The notes: a model not told the origin generated them from the sequence alone. Shown: positions 1-8,420, counted from the stretch's first letter. The stretch is DNA of 35,468 nucleotides from Streptomyces cucumeris (GCF_024295805.1 NZ_JANCLX010000057.1:1-35468), one strand, 5' to 3'. Numbers and translations: made by a program.

Positions 1-269
1 ATGCCCGCGAGCAGGAGGAGACAGCCCGTGCCCCTGTTCTTCGGAACAGTCATGGCGCGCTCCTCCATGGCGCGGACCTCGTCGCCGGAGGGTTCGGAGT
101 AGACGGGCGGATGCTGGGCGTCCCGGTGTGCGGGGGGCGCGGACGGCTGGACGAACTCCCAGCCCCAGCGCTCCTGGCCGGTGAAGACCCGCCGCGCCAG
201 TTCCGCTCCGGCGTCCGGCTCCTCCCCGCCCCGAGGTTCGGTTGCCGGTGCGCTCTCGGCAGTGCTCAT
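1..269 (-). CDS. Partial hypothetical protein, N-terminal 89 residues
   Basis: The 5' part of a minus-strand gene that runs off the left edge of the window. The ATG at 269-267 opens a frame reading MSTAESAPATEPRGGEE, rich in Ala, Glu and Pro, so the N-terminus is probably disordered. A hydrophobic stretch (CLLLLAG) begins just at the edge. I do not recognise the family. A 28-bp perfect palindrome lies 45 bp upstream. The frame is also open upstream of this ATG all the way into the transposase fragment, so a longer in-frame chimera is formally possible. The ATG is preferred because the sequence changes character there. Function unknown. Confidence 0.55.
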   Translation of the reverse strand, partial: MSTAESAPATEPRGGEEPDAGAELARRVFTGQERWGWEFVQPSAPPAHRDAQHPPVYSEPSGDEVRAMEERAMTVPKNRGTGCLLLLAG

Positions 270-313
270 GACGCCCCCCTGTGGATGCCGGATATCCTGA
301 CCTTCCGGAGCGC

Positions 314-341
314 CCCTGTCAGCTCCCGGGAGCTGACAGGG
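314..341. promoter_or_regulatory. 28-bp perfect palindrome, candidate operator
   Basis: Each 14-bp half mirrors the other around a central CCCGGG, with half-site CCCTGTCAGCTCCC. It ends 45 bp upstream of the ATG at 269 on the minus strand. That position suits an operator for a dimeric repressor controlling the partial gene. It could instead be a terminator stem, but there is no loop and no gene clearly ends here. Confidence 0.5.
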
Positions 342-436
342 AGGCCCCTTTGACCAGAAGTCATCTACGAATGACTGAAGTTGATGTGCCGTCATATATC
401 CGGACCAGCACACTCCGCCGCGAGATCGCGATCCGG

Positions 437-1478
437 GCCGGGCCGATGCGGCAGCGCCGCCGATGAGGCTGTTGTCGACCTGCTGGAGCAGGGTGCGGTA
501 GTTGCCGATCAACGCCTCCACGATCTCCTGCTGCTGGCGGTGGATCTCGGCCAGCTCCTCGCGGGCCTTCTTCGCCTTCGCCGCCATGCGCTTGCAGAAC
601 ATCGTGGCCACATCGTCGCGGGCGCGCATGCGGGCCTTGGCAGCCAGACACGCGATCAGCGCCACCCGCCTGGCCTCGGTGTAGTCCTTCAGCATCCCGG
701 CGTCCTGGGCCTCCGCCTCGCCCGCGAAGTCCGCGGTCTTCGACGACGCGACGCCCTCAAGCCACTTCCCCGGATCACCGAGCCCGTCCACCCACTCCAG
801 GTGGCCCTTGAGCCGTTTGAAATGCGACCAGGTCTCCCGGCCCGGGTTCTGCTTGAGCGCGTTGAACAGCGTCTTGCCGTCCAGCCCGATCACTTCTGGC
901 AGCCCCAGCAGCCGGCCCCGCTCCTCCCCGGCCATCCGGCCCCGGATCCCCGTCAGGATCTCCTCGTTGACCTGCCCCCGCACCGCGGACGCCATCGCGT
1001 CCAGCGTGGAGAACCGCGGGATCTCCAGCCCGGCCTCGACCAGCTTCTCCAACGCGATGTTGATCAGGTCCGCCGGATTGTTCTTCGACGCCGCCTCGAC
1101 GCGCATCGTCTCTTCCGCCAGAGCGCGGGCCGCCGGGCCGTCATAGCGCACCTGGTACCGCTCACGCACCCACGACCGGTACCGCTCCGCCGTCCGGCCC
1201 GACGCGTACACCGGCAACGTACTCTCCGCCAGTTCCACCGCCCGGCGCACGAACTCCACCACCTGATCCGGCACGTCGTACGCCCTCGGGAAACACCCCA
1301 TCCGCTGATACGACTTCAGCGCGACCAACAGCGCGAGCTGGTGCTCGTCGGAGTCCGTGACCTCCTCGACCCAGACCCGCTCCTCCTCGCTCGGAGTGAA
1401 GAACACGTGCAGCTCACGCGCGGTGATCAGCCGCTTGAACCGCGGATATGCGGTCCTCTCGATCGAGGTCGTCCCCAC
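437..1478 (-). pseudogene. tnpA: Tn3-family transposase TnpA, N-terminal fragment
   Basis: The reading frame from GTG 1478 encodes about 347 residues of a Tn3-family transposase N-terminal (DUF4158-type) region. Recognisable segments are ERTAYPRFKRLITARELHVF, ALLVALKSYQRMGCFPRA, NNPADLINIALEKLVEAGLE and LIGNYRTLLQQVD. Full-length Tn3 transposases are near 1000 residues, and the DDE catalytic C-terminus is missing. Similarity seems to stop near 440, and no stop codon separates the fragment from the downstream gene at 269. I see no tnpR or 38-bp terminal repeats. It is a dead remnant that marks an old insertion or deletion. Because its start is GTG, an ATG-only ORF search would miss it. Confidence 0.8.
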
Positions 1479-1620
1479 CCCACTCGACGCCCAGCTTCCA
1501 AGGCGCCTCACGCCTTGCCCGCGTGATCATCCCCAGCCCCAGGGCCTGAGAAGATCAGAATCCCGGAATCCTGGACACGAGCTGTTCGCCAGTACTAGAG
1601 GGACCGCAGGGCATCAGACG

Positions 1621-1737
1621 GTCAAGATCATCCCGTGGCGGCTTTTGGGCTCACCTTGGCTGGACCCCTATGAGCGCGGCAAATTCCGGCACTGGGTGGA
1701 CGCGGACCTCGTCCAGGACGACGATGGAGACGACTGA
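1621..1737 (+). pseudogene. 3' gene remnant
   Basis: An open plus-strand frame with coding-like codon use ends at TGA 1735-1737 with the tail GKFRHWVDADLVQDDDGDD. No start codon or ribosome-binding site fits it, because the frame upstream runs into the transposase fragment. It looks like the C-terminal end of a gene cut by the transposon. The terminator at 1777 follows directly. The family is not recognised. Confidence 0.3.
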
Positions 1738-1776
1738 TCAAGCCGCCCGGCTACCTGCGTGAAGCCCCCGAACTTA

Positions 1777-1817
1777 AAGGGGCCGCGTCCGCCACTGTCC
1801 GGCGGGCGCGGCCCCTT
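1777..1817. terminator. Bidirectional hairpin terminator
   Basis: Arms AAGGGGCCGCGTCCGCC and GGCGGGCGCGGCCCCTT pair over 17 bp with one G-U position around a 7-nt loop. The site lies between the plus-strand remnant ending at 1737 and the minus-strand gene ending at 1860, so it can serve both. Confidence 0.75.
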
Positions 1818-1859
1818 CAATCGTTGGTCCGGGCCGATGAGCTACGGCGCTTGGAGGCG

Positions 1860-2150
1860 CTAGAGGTCCGCGAACGGCGGGCAGATGTACGTGACGGCGA
1901 TCAGCTGTAGGCGGGGCAATGGCAGCGCCAGCATGAAGCCGTCCTCAAGGAGGGGAAGGCGCCGCACGCCGCCGGCGATACCTGGACGCGGGCCTTCTCC
2001 GATGTCCGTGACGTCGATCCCCATCTCGGCCAGGTCAATGAGTTGTCCGGCGAGCCTCTCCACTTCAGCGATAACGCGTTCGGGCAGTCCCTTCGCCACG
2101 TGCTCGAAGTCGGGCTCGAACTCCCACCGCCATCCATTCTTGTCGGTCAA
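1860..2150 (-). CDS. RelE/ParE-fold toxin-like protein
   Basis: A 96-residue protein with the pattern of RelE-type plasmid-stabilisation proteins: an early WRWEFEPDFEHVAKGLP segment, a helix with VERLAGQLIDLAEMG, then the beta-rich C-terminal part GGVRRLPLLEDGFMLALPL. RelE-fold toxins cleave ribosome-bound mRNA or inhibit gyrase, but I cannot assign either activity or confirm catalytic residues. Its ATG overlaps the stop of the upstream DUF6247 gene by 4 bp (ATGA), so the two are translationally coupled. This fits a two-gene toxin-antitoxin-like unit. Family assignment is by recognition; toxicity is inference. Confidence 0.65.
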   Translation of the reverse strand: MTDKNGWRWEFEPDFEHVAKGLPERVIAEVERLAGQLIDLAEMGIDVTDIGEGPRPGIAGGVRRLPLLEDGFMLALPLPRLQLIAVTYICPPFADL

Positions 2151-2518
2151 CCGCCAGCCCGCCGGTCGATACCCGCTTCGTCCGCCGCCGCGGTCTGGAT
2201 GGCGGACACCTCGGCGGCGATGGCGCGGGCCTCCGTCAGGTCCTCCACTTGCGCGGCGCGTGCCTCCAGCTCACGCAGGCGTGCTGCGCGGGCGGGGTGG
2301 CGCTCGATCGCCACGGTCAACGCCCACTGCCGCAGGAACCGCCGCATCGGCGCCGCGTCCACATGCTCACGCGCGGCCGCCATCGCCTTCGTCCGGTCGG
2401 CGTCGAATGCGGCCACCTGGCTCGGAGCGATCCGCACCAGCGCGGCACGCAGCTCCTCCGCGGTCGCCTTTGGCTGCGGGATCAGGGGGCCGTGTCCGTC
2501 GGCTACTGCCTCGCTCAT
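2147..2518 (-). CDS. DUF6247 family protein, putative antitoxin partner
   Basis: A 123-residue helical protein with the block RRFLRQWALTVAIERHP followed by ARAARLRELEARAAQVEDL, recognisable as the actinobacterial DUF6247 family. These proteins commonly precede a small RelE-like gene, as here, with a 4-bp overlap. The likely role is an antitoxin or adaptor partner of that protein. No DNA-binding domain is evident. The ATG at 2518 follows a GGAGG-like sequence (CGAGGCAGC). The name comes from memory of the family; the antitoxin role is inference from pairing. Confidence 0.7.
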   Translation of the reverse strand: MSEAVADGHGPLIPQPKATAEELRAALVRIAPSQVAAFDADRTKAMAAAREHVDAAPMRRFLRQWALTVAIERHPARAARLRELEARAAQVEDLTEARAIAAEVSAIQTAAADEAGIDRRAGG

Positions 2519-2649
2519 GCTGCCTCGCTCCGTGTCGTGTCCTCCACGATATCGCGCTCGCCAGACGTCGAACCTGGCCCGAGGTCGCCGCCCGCCCGGG
2601 CGCGGCCTTGGAGGAACTCGACGCCCAGCGCATCAGGGCCGGCGCGCGG

Positions 2650-2666
2650 CAGCCGGTCACCGGCTG
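2650..2666. terminator. Short hairpin downstream of the XRE gene
   Basis: CAGCCGG-TCA-CCGGCTG forms a perfect 7-bp stem with a 3-nt loop, 31 bp past the stop of the minus-strand XRE gene. It is weak compared with the other hairpins in the window. Confidence 0.4.
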
Positions 2667-2696
2667 ACGCCGCGGCGCCGGTCACGCGCTGGGGAA

Positions 2697-3773
2697 CTAC
2701 GAGGCGGTCGGTGTGGCCTGCTGGACCTGCAGGGGCGGCGGCAGTGGAAGCCGGAGCCCCACCACCCCCCGGATGTTCAGTTCGCCGGCCTCTGCCCGGC
2801 GCAGCAGTTCGCCGGCGTTCTTCAGCGCCATGACGGCCCGGGTGCGCAGGCGGGGGTGGAACGGCATGGCGAGCGGAACGAGTGCGTCGATGGCGGCCGG
2901 GTTGGGGACCGAGCTGTTGCGCAGCTCGCCGACGACCCGGTTGAGGGCGTAGCCGAGCTTGGGTGGCAGTTGGACGTGGGAGCGCTGCAGCGAGGACAGC
3001 AGGAGCGCCAGCATGTCCTCGTACGCGGTGCGCAGGGCGTTGATGCTGTCGTGCGACACGATCTCGACAGCGAGCAGCCCGCGGCAGCGTTCAAGGCGTT
3101 CGAGGATGGTCTTGAGCATCTTCAGGTCGAGGTCGCCGGCGTAGCGCAGGGGCCGGCCCACCCGGGCCAGTAGCTTGCCTCCTTCGACTCCTTCACTCCG
3201 GGAGAAGCTGCTCAGGAGCTGGAACCACGCCTCCTGGCTTCGCAGTGAGTAGACGCCGCAGCCGATGAGGATCTGGTAGAGGATCTTCGCCTTCAGCGGG
3301 CGGGCGCCGCGCAGGACGGCCCCGTACGTCACGTGGGAGTAGCCGGGTGCCTGTTTGGCGAGGGTGCGGTGGCTGAGGCCGTTGAAGTCAAGCAGCGTCT
3401 TCAAAAGCTCGCGCAGCTCACCCTCGTCGACGGCGTGCGGCGGGGTGAGGTTGCCGGTGCGCTGCCAGCGGCTCAGAGCCTCGCGGCACATGTCGCCGGA
3501 AGAGCCGGCGGCGGCCAGGCGCAGGCTCTCCCAGCGCGCGCTCCAGCTCTCGGGGTCGCCGCCGCAAGCCAGGACGTAGCCGTTGACGGTCGCCCAGGTC
3601 GGCAGCTTCTTGCCCGCGTGGGCGTTCGACAGCGTCGCGGTCGACAGCCCGCTGTGTTCGGCCATCACCGCCAGTGGCGGGTTGCCGACCTCTTTGCGCA
3701 GCGCCTGGAGGTCGCGCGCGAAGGCCACCAGGGGGTCGTTGGTGCGGGGCAGCTGCTTCATGGGGCGGGCCAC
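2697..3773 (-). CDS. XRE-type helix-turn-helix regulator with helical C-terminal domain
   Basis: A 358-residue protein. Residues about 15-70 form a lambda-repressor-like HTH (LAVMAEHSGLSTATLSNAHA, then KKLPTWATVNGYV). About 290 residues of helical, Leu/Arg-rich sequence follow, with no clear enzymatic motif. Such proteins are common in Streptomyces accessory DNA and are probably transcriptional regulators. The GTG at 3773 is chosen because AAGGAG lies 9 nt upstream; the ATG at 3782 abuts that site and is too close. The C-terminus ends in a Pro/Leu-rich tail. It follows a small membrane-protein gene on the same strand, with a terminator between them, so it probably has its own promoter. Target genes are unknown. 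Confidence 0.75.
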   Translation of the reverse strand: MARPMKQLPRTNDPLVAFARDLQALRKEVGNPPLAVMAEHSGLSTATLSNAHAGKKLPTWATVNGYVLACGGDPESWSARWESLRLAAAGSSGDMCREALSRWQRTGNLTPPHAVDEGELRELLKTLLDFNGLSHRTLAKQAPGYSHVTYGAVLRGARPLKAKILYQILIGCGVYSLRSQEAWFQLLSSFSRSEGVEGGKLLARVGRPLRYAGDLDLKMLKTILERLERCRGLLAVEIVSHDSINALRTAYEDMLALLLSSLQRSHVQLPPKLGYALNRVVGELRNSSVPNPAAIDALVPLAMPFHPRLRTRAVMALKNAGELLRRAEAGELNIRGVVGLRLPLPPPLQVQQATPTAS

Positions 3774-3806
3774 GGCGTCCATCTCCTTCCCGTGCCCGGA
3801 ACAGGA

Positions 3807-3835
3807 CCGGGGCCCGTCGGTGAGACGGGCCCCGG
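3807..3835 (-). terminator. Strong hairpin terminator
   Basis: CCGGGGCCCGTC / GACGGGCCCCGG form a perfect 12-bp stem around a 5-nt loop. It lies 13 bp beyond the stop of the minus-strand small membrane protein gene and just upstream of the XRE gene start. Confidence 0.75.
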
Positions 3836-3847
3836 CAGGGCATCGGG

Positions 3848-4075
3848 TCAGAGCAGACGCTGACGCAGTTCGGCGGCCAGCAGACCGCCGGCCCCCAGGA
3901 TGGCGAGGGCCTCCTCCAGCTTCATCCCGCGGGCGAGCAGGACGAACAGCGCGGCCAGGAGTATGACCAGCAGGAGTAAGGAGGCCAGCGGCGAGGACTT
4001 GGCGGCGCTCGCCGGGGTGTGCGTGCACGGCCCGTTCTGCTCAGCAGGAACGGGCTCGGGAAGCAGGTACGACAA
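3848..4075 (-). CDS. Small single-span membrane protein
   Basis: A 75-residue product with one clear hydrophobic segment at residues 31-48 (LASLLLLVILLAALFVLLAR). An amphipathic helix (MKLEEALAILGAGGLLAAEL) and a short basic end follow. The start would be TTG at 4075 with GGGAG 9 nt upstream; no ATG or GTG alternative is in frame, so the start is uncertain. A strong terminator follows it. The function is unknown. A size and layout like phage-type small membrane proteins are compatible but prove nothing. Confidence 0.5.
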   Translation of the reverse strand: MSYLLPEPVPAEQNGPCTHTPASAAKSSPLASLLLLVILLAALFVLLARGMKLEEALAILGAGGLLAAELRQRLL

Positions 4076-4637
4076 GGAAGTTGACTCCCAATCAGGAGGC
4101 GGATGGTCATCTGACGGTCCGGAACTTGGTGTTCAAGTGCCTTGCAGGGCACAGGGCTTCACGCCGGTGGTTGCAGCCACAGGCGCCAGCGAAGCCCACG
4201 CTACCCACGCTTACGCGCGAGAATGCCGATTCAGTTCCCATTGGAGGCAGGCCGTAAATAAACGGGCGACCTGTTATCTAACGGCCGGAACGGAATTGTT
4301 CAAAGGATGGTTCGCCGCCGGATTTAACAACCCGCGAGCCTGCCACATCAGTGCAGGTCAGGCCGGGTAGAGCTTGGACGGGGGAAAGTGTCTGCCTACA
4401 GCTCTGTACGAGGACTCATTATCCCCCCATTCTTGAACTCGTTCCCACGTGCGCGTGCCGTGCGTACGCGTGCAGAAGAGGCGCAGGTCCAACGGTCCGG
4501 ACACGCACCGCAGAACGCAGGAGGCCCCGTTGCAGCGGGGCACCTCCGCAAGGTGGCACGGCCAATAGGTCAGCCACTGGTCTTCCTCCCGGCCCCGACG
4601 ATGACGACTCTCGCGGCCCGGAGGGCGTACGACAAGA
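4076..4637. other. Intergenic region with relatively AT-rich stretch and short repeats
   Basis: About 560 bp with no convincing gene. The part 4210-4340 is lower in GC than its surroundings and may hold promoters. At 4446-4458 the 13-mer CACGTGCGCGTGC also occurs at 22791-22803, and both are followed by ACGCGTGCA. A small hairpin (GCCCCG/CGGGGC) lies at 4524-4541. Open frames here have poor codon statistics and were not called. Confidence 0.4.
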
Positions 4638-4672
4638 GGCAGGGCCCGGAGGATCTTCCGCCGGGCCCTGCC
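4638..4672 (-). terminator. Hairpin terminator after the Mrr gene
   Basis: GGCAGGGCCCGG and CCGGGCCCTGCC form a perfect 12-bp stem around an 11-nt loop. It ends 6 bp beyond the stop of the minus-strand Mrr-type gene at 4678. Confidence 0.75.
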
Positions 4673-4677
4673 GTCCG

Positions 4678-5364
4678 TCATCTGGGGCGCCGTCTGGTGC
4701 CGCCGCCACTGCCGTTCAGCGGGATCAGGCTCTCCAGGTGAGCGCCTTTGACCCAGGAGCCCAGCAGGTCGCGGTGCAGGGCCACGATGTCCTGGCGCAG
4801 CGCCAGGCCCAGCGCGTCTCTCGTGAACGCGCGGCAGGTAGTGACGAACAGGGCGACGTCCGCGCCGTGCTCGAGACGGGCGGTGCCGACGAACTTCTGC
4901 ATGTCCTGCGAGGACACGCTCCGATGCGCCGCGTACTTCTTGCACTGGATGACCAGCTTGCGGCCGTCGGCCAGGTAGCCGACGACGTCCGCGCCCAGGT
5001 CGCCGCTCTTGCCGCTGACGACGACCTCTCTACAGCCGTCCCGCCGGCACAGCCCCGCGACGTACGTCTCGAATTCCTGCCACGACAAGGCGTCGACCTG
5101 GGCCATGGACAACTCGCGCGCCCGGGACTCCTCCTGCGCTCGCCACGCCCGGTCCCGGCCGACCGCCTGGCGGTGCGCCCGCAGCAGTGCCCAGGCGGCC
5201 CCGCCCAGCGCGGCCGCGGTGAGCACCGTCACCAGGACGGGCCACACCGTCGACCAGTTCGCGGCGACCCACACCATGGCGATCACCGCCGCCACCGCAC
5301 CCCAGACCTGCAACTGCTTGCGGGTCTGCTTCTTCAGGCGCCGGCGCCGTCGTCGTGCCGCCAT
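4678..5364 (-). CDS. Membrane-anchored Mrr-type restriction endonuclease
   Basis: A 228-residue protein with a basic N-terminus (MAARRRRRRLKKQTRK) and two hydrophobic segments at about residues 18-60. The C-terminal Mrr_cat PD-(D/E)xK domain includes LSWQEFETYVAGLCRRDGC, SGKSGDLGADVVGYL and KLVIQCKKY. The expected catalytic D (GADV) and QCKK are present. The Mrr family cuts methylated or foreign DNA, and membrane-anchored forms are widespread in actinobacteria. The ATG at 5364 follows GGGGGAGTG. A terminator follows the gene. Activity on modified DNA is family knowledge; the substrate here is unknown. Confidence 0.85.
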   Translation of the reverse strand: MAARRRRRRLKKQTRKQLQVWGAVAAVIAMVWVAANWSTVWPVLVTVLTAAALGGAAWALLRAHRQAVGRDRAWRAQEESRARELSMAQVDALSWQEFETYVAGLCRRDGCREVVVSGKSGDLGADVVGYLADGRKLVIQCKKYAAHRSVSSQDMQKFVGTARLEHGADVALFVTTCRAFTRDALGLALRQDIVALHRDLLGSWVKGAHLESLIPLNGSGGGTRRRPR

Positions 5365-5470
5365 CACTCCCCCGCTTCCCACGTCCGTGGTCCGCAGTGC
5401 GAGCCGACAGGCGCCGCCCAGCCTGTGCGGGTGCGGCAGCTCATCGGCTCGCCTGCGTGACGCCGCTGGC

Positions 5471-6502
5471 TCATGGCTGGCACGAGGCGCACACCGTTCC
5501 TCGGTCTGGGTCGTAGCGGCGGGTGCCGCAGGCGCATAGGGGCCAGTCGAGGCAGGCGGGGCACTGGTTGTAGGGGTCGCCGACGGGTCGGCCGCAGGTT
5601 CCACCTCGGCCTTCGCATTCGCGGTGCGGGGGTCGGTGGGCGACCGCCTGGGCCGGGGTGCGGTTCGCCGCGGTGTACGCGGGCTGCTCCGATTCGTAAT
5701 GGTCGCGGTCGTCTCGAGTATCGGGTTCGAGGCGGCGGTCGGGCAGGAGCCACCCGCCGCGGCACACGGGGCACGGCTGATCGTCTTCGGTCGGCCGCGT
5801 GGCTGGACGCCAGCCGTCCTCGCACCGCCCGTCGCACGGCGTGGGCGCCAGCAGCCACACCGCGACATCGTCCGGCCCGTACCCGTCCTGACCGGGTTCG
5901 GCCTCGCGCTTCAGGGGCCGCACGGCCCAGGTGCCCCACCAGCGGCGTTCGATCCGCGCGGCGATCCGGGCGGCCGTGGTGCGCAGCAGTTCGGTCTGGA
6001 TGGTCTGGACGACGGTGGCCGGTACTCCGCCTCCGCAGGCGTGCAGCAGCTTGTCCGGGAGTGCGGCCAGGACTGCGCGGAGGGGGTCAGTACTGACTGT
6101 GGCGCGCTGGCAGGCGTCACAGAGGTCCTGGTCTCCGGTGAGGGGGTAGTAGATCCGAGCCCAGCGGTCTCGCTTGTCCTTGCGGTGTGTGGCTTCGACG
6201 CGGGTGGGGGTGGGGGCTGGGCGTTGTGGAAGCCGGGTGGAGCAGGTGCGGCATCGTCCCTGGCAGTGGCGGCAGAGCTTGCCGTCGGTCTGGTCGGTGA
6301 CGGCCTGACACACCGGGCACTCACGTCGGCACACGGTGCAAAGGTGATCGTCTGGGTGAGGCTCGGGCAACCAGCGATGTTCTCCCTGGCAGCGCACGCA
6401 CCTGCGGGTGTCGGTGTCCTCGAAGTGTGTGGGGAGCGTGGGCTGGCCAGGGCATTGGTCGCATTGGACGATCGGGCGGCTGGTGTTGCGAGGGAGGATC
6501 AT
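5471..6502 (-). CDS. Cysteine-rich zinc-ribbon protein
   Basis: A 343-residue protein with at least eight CxxC-type pairs: CDQCPG, CVRC, CTVCRRECPVC, CRHCQGRCRTC, CDAC, CPVC, CPAC, and CACG with CASC. It is therefore probably a multi-zinc protein. The middle (about residues 140-200) is helical, with RIAARIERRWWGTW. The ATG at 6502 is chosen because GGGAG lies 6 nt upstream; the first ATG (6508) abuts that site. It lies 37 bp downstream of the next minus-strand gene, so the two are probably cotranscribed. The family is not recognised. Nucleic-acid or protein binding is plausible but untested. Confidence 0.7.
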   Translation of the reverse strand: MILPRNTSRPIVQCDQCPGQPTLPTHFEDTDTRRCVRCQGEHRWLPEPHPDDHLCTVCRRECPVCQAVTDQTDGKLCRHCQGRCRTCSTRLPQRPAPTPTRVEATHRKDKRDRWARIYYPLTGDQDLCDACQRATVSTDPLRAVLAALPDKLLHACGGGVPATVVQTIQTELLRTTAARIAARIERRWWGTWAVRPLKREAEPGQDGYGPDDVAVWLLAPTPCDGRCEDGWRPATRPTEDDQPCPVCRGGWLLPDRRLEPDTRDDRDHYESEQPAYTAANRTPAQAVAHRPPHRECEGRGGTCGRPVGDPYNQCPACLDWPLCACGTRRYDPDRGTVCASCQP

Positions 6503-6539
6503 GCGCATCTCCCGAGGTGGTCGGCGGAGGGCGGATTGA

Positions 6540-8420
6540 TCAGCGCACCGGGCCCTGAGGGGTCGCGCGTGCCTGGGCGACTTCGTGGGCTGCTCGCAGG
6601 AGGTCTTGCTGCTCGGCGTCGAGGCTGTGAGGGGTGAGGCTGTCGGGTCGCACGGAGAAGAAGGAGATCGGCCCGTGGAACGGTCCGTCGTAGGACCCCA
6701 TGAGCTGGAGCATGGTGTCGGCGATGGGGTTGGCGGTCTTCTGACTGGCGGGAACGACCTCTGCTACGTAGGCGTGCACCAGTCCCGGCCCCGGCAGGAC
6801 GATGCGGTCGACCAGCCCCGCTCCGGCGAGGCCCACCTTCGTCCTCATGGCGTCTGCACTCTCGGTATGGAATTCCAGCGAGCCGTCGGGGGAGACAAGT
6901 GCGTACCTCAGGGGCCGCGTGTCCTGGGGCCGGCTGTCGGTGCCCAGCAGCTTGGCGAGGTCGCGTTCGAAGTCAGTGTCCGGGGGCACGCCGGAACCGG
7001 TGGCTTCGGCTTCTGCGAGGTCGGCGTCGAGTTCCCAGGCATCGGTTTCGCGGGAGGCGATGCGCTGTTGCAGGGACCGGAACCGACTGAGGGCCTGGCT
7101 CTCGGCCTGATGCTGTTCCAGGAGCCGTAGCGCGGTGGACCGGTTCGCCGGAGGGGTGACCCAGTGCGGCAGGTCGTACTCGGGGACTTTCCGGTCTCGG
7201 GCGAAACCCAGGCGCCGTTCGAGGTTCGTCACCGCGGCGGAGGACACGGCGCCGGGGCGGAGGCCGCGGGTGCGCTGCCCCCAGGCCACCGCTGCGGCGG
7301 CGGCACTCCAGGCTGTGGCCAGGAGCTGCCCAAAGGTGAGCCCGCTGTGAAGTGCCCTGCGGCAGTAGTCATGGGCATCCTGCAGGCGGTGCTCGGGCAG
7401 GGGCTCCTCCTGGTACTTGGTGACGAGGAGATCGTTGAGGTAGGTGACCGCGGTGGTGACATCGAGGTCTTCTACGAGTGTTGTCAGCTCCTCCGGACTG
7501 TCGAGCAGGAAGAGCCGCAGGTGCTCAGCAAGGTCCGGGGTGCTCTGAGGGGTCTCATCACCGAGAGCGTGAGCCAGTTGCCACGGCACCTGGTCGACGT
7601 AGACGGCCTCGACGGTGCGGTCGTCCCGGAAGACGAAATCACCGATGGTGGCCGGGAGCGCCGGCGCGATCCACCGCTGCTTGTACAGGGCCTTGAGCGC
7701 ATGGAGATCGGCGCTGTGGGAGACGCTGAGGAGGTAGTCCGTGTCCTTCAGCGGGCCGAACGTGTGCACATCCCTCCTCACCATGATGTCGATCATGGTG
7801 AGGAGCGTGAGGGCCTCGGCAGGTTCAGGAAGGTCACCGGGCTCGGGCCGGTTCCGATGATCGGCCAGCCAGTTGCTGGCTGCCTCCACCCGGGCTTGCG
7901 TGGCGGCCTGCTCCTTCGCCTTCGCCTCCTCCTTCTCGCGGCGCCACCTCTCCGCTTCCTCCTGCTCCGCCTTCTGCCGGGCACGGGCTGCGGATTCGTG
8001 ACACTGATCGCAGGGAATCTTGGCTGTCTGCTCGGCGCGGGGGAAGGTATCGGGGTGCCAGACCCGCCACGTCGCCAGGTCAGACCGGGAGCGGGCGGTG
8101 AGCGGACCCGAACACTGGGGGCACACGAAGTGCGGAATGGTGGCGGTGCAAGCAGCCTTCACCGTCAGCAAGACCTTCGTCGTGCTTCCCAGATCGGCCA
8201 CCTTGTGCGTCCACGTACCGGGCTGGGTGAAAGCCCAGTACTTCAAGCACAGCTCCCTGTCCGAGGCAGTGACCCCGTCCTCGAAGTGCACCTCCAGCAG
8301 AGGCTCCTCCGCGCTGGGAACTAACCATCGCCGCGCGACGTGCTGCGTACGGGCTTGCTGCTGCGCTTTCTTGCGGGCGTTCTGCTGCTGCCGCTTACGG
8401 CGCTGCTGACGGTTCCCCAC
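6540..8420 (-). CDS. Large zinc-finger / coiled-coil protein, C-terminal DUF3846-like
   Basis: A 626-residue protein. It has a basic Gln/Arg-rich start (NRQQRRKRQQQNARKKAQQQ) and a zinc-binding block at about residues 99-142 (CPQC ... CDQC). An Arg/Glu coiled coil at about 145-180 follows, then a long helical middle region. The C-terminal part resembles the small DUF3846 fold (YALVSPDGSLEFHT ... NPIADTMLQLMG ... GPFHGPISFFS). The GTG at 8420 has AAGGAG upstream. It may form an operon with the zinc-ribbon gene downstream. No enzymatic motif is visible. The DUF3846 similarity is my judgement and weak. Confidence 0.7.
   Translation of the reverse strand: MGNRQQRRKRQQQNARKKAQQQARTQHVARRWLVPSAEEPLLEVHFEDGVTASDRELCLKYWAFTQPGTWTHKVADLGSTTKVLLTVKAACTATIPHFVCPQCSGPLTARSRSDLATWRVWHPDTFPRAEQTAKIPCDQCHESAARARQKAEQEEAERWRREKEEAKAKEQAATQARVEAASNWLADHRNRPEPGDLPEPAEALTLLTMIDIMVRRDVHTFGPLKDTDYLLSVSHSADLHALKALYKQRWIAPALPATIGDFVFRDDRTVEAVYVDQVPWQLAHALGDETPQSTPDLAEHLRLFLLDSPEELTTLVEDLDVTTAVTYLNDLLVTKYQEEPLPEHRLQDAHDYCRRALHSGLTFGQLLATAWSAAAAAVAWGQRTRGLRPGAVSSAAVTNLERRLGFARDRKVPEYDLPHWVTPPANRSTALRLLEQHQAESQALSRFRSLQQRIASRETDAWELDADLAEAEATGSGVPPDTDFERDLAKLLGTDSRPQDTRPLRYALVSPDGSLEFHTESADAMRTKVGLAGAGLVDRIVLPGPGLVHAYVAEVVPASQKTANPIADTMLQLMGSYDGPFHGPISFFSVRPDSLTPHSLDAEQQDLLRAAHEVAQARATPQGPVR

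Noticed and set aside
381..1526. 381-residue plus-strand ORF
   Set aside because: It is a His/Arg/Leu-rich shadow of the transposase frame on the minus strand.
4388..4741. 117-residue plus ORF opposite the Mrr 3' end
   Set aside because: Spans the terminator and the antisense of the nuclease gene; no site or recognisable domain.
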